Of a DNA stretch of 64,000 nucleotides, positions 60,898-64,000 are shown one piece after another (within the stretch, counting starts at the first letter, position 1; every line of letters begins with the position of its first letter). Source of the DNA: Viridibacterium silvisoli (GTDB lineage Bacteria > Pseudomonadota > Gammaproteobacteria > Burkholderiales > Rhodocyclaceae); contig NZ_JAYXHS010000001.1 in assembly GCF_036017035.1 (NCBI RefSeq), forward strand, positions 434,001 through 498,000. The letters run 5' to 3'. Position numbers and translations under genes: made by a program. The notes under the pieces are model-generated. The model made no database searches. It was not told where the DNA came from and was given only the letters and a program-made list of their open reading frames with translations.

Positions 60898-62201
60898 GCA
60901 CCGAACAATGCTGCGACGGCCGACGGGTTCGACGCGAAGTAGAGATGGATGTAGCTGGCCGTCAGCCTTCCTTGTCGATACACGGGCTCGCGGGTCGGGC
61001 CATCGTTTGGATTGGTGGCACGCGCAATCGGTTGCAGCGCCGTGTCCAGCGTCGAGTAGTGAAAACTGTGCCCGCGCAGCGTGCCTTCCGGCAAGTCGAT
61101 TGCCTGCATGCCCAAGGCCGCAAAACGCTTCTGCATGCGCACATGGCCGGGGAGCAAGCCAAAGCCTGCATGCCGGGTCCCATCCGTCAGCTCGACATCC
61201 TCGAACAGACTCATCATGCCGCCACACTCGGCCAGCAAGGGTTTGCCGGAAGCGTGATGTGCGTGCAATGCATTTCGCATGGCTGCATTGCTGGCCAGCT
61301 TTGACACATGCAACTCGGGGTAGCCGCCGGGCAACCACACCGCATCACACGCGGGAAGCACGACGTCGTTCAGCGGCGAGAAGAACACGCATTGCGCACC
61401 GAGTGCTGCCAGCGTGTCGAGATTCGCCGGATAGGTGAACGCGAAGGCTTCATCGCGTGCGATGGCAATCGTCCTGCCATGTAACGAAGCTGCGGGCACT
61501 TGCGCGGCAGCCAGGCTCTCGAATGCGACCACGGGCAGCTCAGTGCCGAACCATTGAAGCGCGGCAGCAGCGCGGTCGAGGCGCACTCCGATGTCGGCCA
61601 GCTCGCTCGCCGCAACGAGTCCAAGATGACGTTCGGGCAGTGATAGCGCTGCGTCACGTGGCAGCCATCCCACGGCAGGGATATCGGCAGGCAGGGACTC
61701 GAAAAGCATGTCTGCGTGCCGCTGGCTGCCAACGCGATTGGCGATCACGCCTGCAAAAGACAAGCCTGCACGGAAGTGCTTGAGCCCATGCGCGAGCGCA
61801 CCGAAGGTCTGTGCCATCGCGCTGCCATCCATCACGGCCAGCACAGGCAGACCCAGGCGTTGCGCGAGATCGGCGCTCGACGGCGCGCCATCGAACAGGC
61901 CCATTACGCCTTCGACAAGAATCAGGTCGGCCTCGCGCGCAGCCTGGGCGAGCAGAGCCCGGCAATGCGCCTCCCCTCCCATGAACAGATCGAGCTGATA
62001 CACCGGCGCCCCGCTGGCCTGCGCAAGAATCGTGGGGTCGAGAAAGTCCGGGCCTGTCTTGAACACACGTACGCGTTCGCCACGCGCCCGTGCCTGCCGC
62101 GCCAGCGCTGCAGTGACCGTGGTCTTGCCCTGGCCTGAAGCCGGCGCGGCAATCAACACCGCGCGACAAGCGTTCTGCTTGCTGTCGGAGAGCCCGCTCA
62201 T
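60894..62201 (-). CDS. cobB: Cobyrinic acid a,c-diamide synthase
   Basis: 435 aa from the ATG at MSGLSDSKQN (cbiA in the anaerobic naming). It amidates the a and c side chains. The N-terminal ATPase part has IAAPASGQGKTTVTAALARQ and FKTGPDFLDP; the C-terminal amidotransferase part has Cys in LLAECGGMMSLFE. A longer start (GTG at 62258) is possible; neither start has a good ribosome site. Confidence 0.94.
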   Translation of the reverse strand: MSGLSDSKQNACRAVLIAAPASGQGKTTVTAALARQARARGERVRVFKTGPDFLDPTILAQASGAPVYQLDLFMGGEAHCRALLAQAAREADLILVEGVMGLFDGAPSSADLAQRLGLPVLAVMDGSAMAQTFGALAHGLKHFRAGLSFAGVIANRVGSQRHADMLFESLPADIPAVGWLPRDAALSLPERHLGLVAASELADIGVRLDRAAAALQWFGTELPVVAFESLAAAQVPAASLHGRTIAIARDEAFAFTYPANLDTLAALGAQCVFFSPLNDVVLPACDAVWLPGGYPELHVSKLASNAAMRNALHAHHASGKPLLAECGGMMSLFEDVELTDGTRHAGFGLLPGHVRMQKRFAALGMQAIDLPEGTLRGHSFHYSTLDTALQPIARATNPNDGPTREPVYRQGRLTASYIHLYFASNPSAVAALFGA

Positions 62202-62304
62202 TGAAGGACGCACTGCGTCAGGCGCCAGGCGAATCGCTCCAGAGCGGACTGCGCGCACATTGCGAGGAAGTACGATGATGCCATAAGCATTGTGACGACG
62301 CCCT

Positions 62305-62925
62305 CTACCACTCGATGCCCGGCATCGCCTTCACGCCGGCGTGATAGGCATGCTTCTTCAGGCTCATGTCCGTAACGGTGTCGGCCTCCTCAATCAGACC
62401 ATCCGGTGCGGCACGACCGGTCACGATCACGTGCTGCATCCACGGCCGCTCGCCAAACACCGGTACAACCTCCTCCAGCGTCAGCCAGCCGTACTTCAAT
62501 GTGTAGGTGAATTCGTCGAGGATCAGCAGATCGATCTTTTCATCTCGCAGGTAGGCGCTGGCCTGGTCCCAGGCTGCGCGGGCCGTCGCCTTGTCCTTGG
62601 CATCGTCCTGCGTCTCCCACGTAAAACCATCGCCCATCACGTGCCAGCGCACGTCGGGATGGGTGCGGAAGAAAGCTTCCTCGCCCGTGTCCGAGCGATT
62701 CTTGATGAACTGGATCACCGCGCACTGCATGCCATGCCCCAACGCGCGCGCCAAGACGCCAAACGCCGCGCTGCTCTTGCCCTTGCCAGTACCGGTGTTG
62801 ATCAGGAACAGGCCGCGCTCTTCGCTGGCGGCCTCAATGGATTTGTCGATGACTGCCTTCTTGCGCTGCATGCGCGCCTTGTGTCGCGCTTCGCGCTCCA
62901 CGTTACTGGACATATCGCTGGACAT
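62305..62925 (-). CDS. cobO: Cob(I)yrinic acid a,c-diamide adenosyltransferase
   Basis: 206 aa (BtuR family). It adds the adenosyl group to cobalt. The P-loop is NTGTGKGKSSAAFG near residue 45, with LLILDEFTYTLKYGW further on. The ATG at MSSDMSSNVER is chosen because AAGGAGG lies just before it. About 100 bases separate it from cobB, the largest gap in the upper part of this operon. Confidence 0.95.
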   Translation of the reverse strand: MSSDMSSNVEREARHKARMQRKKAVIDKSIEAASEERGLFLINTGTGKGKSSAAFGVLARALGHGMQCAVIQFIKNRSDTGEEAFFRTHPDVRWHVMGDGFTWETQDDAKDKATARAAWDQASAYLRDEKIDLLILDEFTYTLKYGWLTLEEVVPVFGERPWMQHVIVTGRAAPDGLIEEADTVTDMSLKKHAYHAGVKAMPGIEW

Positions 62926-62985
62926 CCCGACCTCCTTCAAGACGAGCTGCGCACAGACGCGTGAACGTCCGTGCGCAAAGCCCGG

Positions 62986-64000
62986 TTACTTGGGCTGATA
63001 GCGCAACGTCAGGAAGACGCCCGCACCCGGTTGATTGTAGAGATAGGCCGTCTGGTACTGCTTGTCGAAGACATTCTCGCCACGCACCTGCACACGCCAG
63101 TCCTTGGCAAAGCGATAATCAGCGCGCAGATCCCAGGTGCTATAGCCGCCCAGATGCGTCTTGTTGGCGGCGTCATCGAAGCGCTCGCCCACACCAACCC
63201 ACGACGTACCCACGCTCCAGGCACCGATATCCTGATCCACGTCTACGCGGGCAGTCTGGCGCGGACGGCGTGCCAGCACATTGCCGTCTGTTGCCGTGCC
63301 GGAACGATCCTCCGGATTCTGGATCGTCGCGTTGGCGGCTACGCTGGTCTGGCCCCACTTCTGCGAAGCGGAAAGTTCGACGCCGCGAATGACCGCACGC
63401 GAAATGTTCTCCGCCAGGAAGGTCGACGGGTTGCTGGCGATCAGGTTGTCAACGTGGTTATCGAACATGCTGATCTGCCACGACCCGTTGCCCACCTCGC
63501 CCTTGAGATCCAGCTCGCGATTGCGCGACGTCTCGGGGTTCAAGCCAGGCGTGCCGTAGTTGGGAAAATACAGCTGGTTGAAGGTCGGAGCCTTGAAGGC
63601 CGTGGCGTACGAAGCGCTGACGCGGAACCAGCGCGAGAAGGCATACCCGGCGGCGATGCCACCTGTGTTGTGCGAACCGAACTGCTCGTTGTCGTCATAG
63701 CGGCCGGACAGCTCCGCATTGAACCCGCCTGCATCGAGCAGGTACTGCCCGAAGACGGCATTGTTGGAGCGCTTGGTGACCGAGTAGATGGTGTTTGACA
63801 GCACTTCGTCACGCATCAGGTCGACGCCGGCAACGATCTGATTGCCCTTGGCAATCGTAATGTCGTTCTGCCAGGTCGCCATGTTGCGACGTGTCGTGAA
63901 CCGCGACTTGAATACCTCACCCAGATAGTTGCGCGAATCGTCGGTCGTCTGGCCGAGGCGCAGACTGGACAGCCAGGCATCCACAGGCGTGAAGTTAACC
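62986..64000 (-). CDS. btuB: TonB-dependent vitamin B12 receptor, C-terminal part
   Basis: The gene is cut by the right window edge; 337 C-terminal residues are visible. The sequence has amphipathic beta-strand repeats of an outer-membrane barrel (GYAFSRWFRVSASYATAFKA, then FNQLYFP and the terminal strand VFLTLRYQPK). Blocks APTFNQLYFPNYGTPGLNPE and YRFAKDWRVQVRGENVFDKQ match BtuB-type receptors. It lies upstream of cobO and so heads the operon. A cobalamin riboswitch would be expected before its start, outside this window. Confidence 0.9.
   Translation of the reverse strand, partial: VNFTPVDAWLSSLRLGQTTDDSRNYLGEVFKSRFTTRRNMATWQNDITIAKGNQIVAGVDLMRDEVLSNTIYSVTKRSNNAVFGQYLLDAGGFNAELSGRYDDNEQFGSHNTGGIAAGYAFSRWFRVSASYATAFKAPTFNQLYFPNYGTPGLNPETSRNRELDLKGEVGNGSWQISMFDNHVDNLIASNPSTFLAENISRAVIRGVELSASQKWGQTSVAANATIQNPEDRSGTATDGNVLARRPRQTARVDVDQDIGAWSVGTSWVGVGERFDDAANKTHLGGYSTWDLRADYRFAKDWRVQVRGENVFDKQYQTAYLYNQPGAGVFLTLRYQPK

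Noticed and set aside
62202..62304. A cobalamin riboswitch in the gap between cobO and cobB
   Set aside because: The gap is too short for the class and lacks its conserved B12 box; such an element would be expected before btuB, outside the window.

Overview
The window looks like chromosome of a GC-rich betaproteobacterium. The clues are a SAH riboswitch in front of ahcY-metF, the hemA-prfA-prmC order, the dapF/DUF484/xerC neighbourhood, a fused Nudix-ThiE protein and a compact late-cobalamin operon. A member of the Rhodocyclales is my best guess from gene content, but no rRNA or marker comparison is possible here. Almost everything is housekeeping or metabolic; I see no phage, plasmid, transposase or CRISPR array.

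Layout. 0-7 kb: the activated-methyl cycle (metF partial, ahcY with SAH riboswitch, metK with a possible attenuator leader), a membrane C13-type peptidase and an HD-GYP protein. 6.8-8.7 kb: two tandem LpxL-type lipid A acyltransferases. 9-15 kb: an FHA-EAL protein, two neighbouring Fe(II)/2-oxoglutarate oxygenases that share an N-terminal module, and a periplasmic binding protein translationally coupled to a membrane diguanylate cyclase. 15-18.7 kb: prmC (carrying an in-frame repeat insertion), prfA, hemA and tRNA-Phe. 18.9-25 kb: HD-GYP plus hybrid histidine kinase, mutY, dapF, a 62-aa protein and DUF484. 25-29.3 kb (minus strand): rsmE, argA, PAS-GGDEF, yacG. 29.3-36.8 kb: a structured leader before a thioredoxin-like gene, inositol monophosphatase, xerC, Nudix-ThiE, an unknown membrane/TPR pair, a DUF815 ATPase with a 55-aa membrane protein, and mltA. 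37 kb: a probable ~165-nt small RNA and an RhlE-type helicase. 39.5-47 kb: a secreted BNR/Ycf48-like propeller protein and three paralogous PL3-type pectate lyases, the third lying between ybeY and corC; one copy has a 93-base run of N in its Thr-Pro linker. 48-50.3 kb: LPS glycosyltransferases. 50.3-64 kb: a minus-strand cobalamin operon from btuB (cut by the window edge) through cobO, cobB, cbiB, cobD, cobQ, btuC, btuD, btuF, cobU, a transglutaminase-like gene, a GNAT gene, cobT and cobS to the alpha-ribazole phosphatase.

How the genes work together. Uptake (btuB/btuF/btuC/btuD) and late assembly of adenosylcobalamin (cobO to cobS) sit in one chain of mostly overlapping genes. SAM is made by metK and the SAH it leaves behind is removed by ahcY, whose leader senses SAH. 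Five cyclic-di-GMP genes (two HD-GYP, one EAL, two GGDEF) lie within the first 27 kb. The pectate lyases and the secreted propeller protein suggest life on or near plant material.

Most noteworthy unexplained items: an in-frame 249-bp inverted-repeat element inside prmC with a second copy near btuF; mosaic pectate lyases with a shared 19-bp palindrome upstream of two of them; the shared N-terminal module of the two oxygenases; an orphan small RNA; and possible terminator-type leaders before metK and the thioredoxin-like gene.
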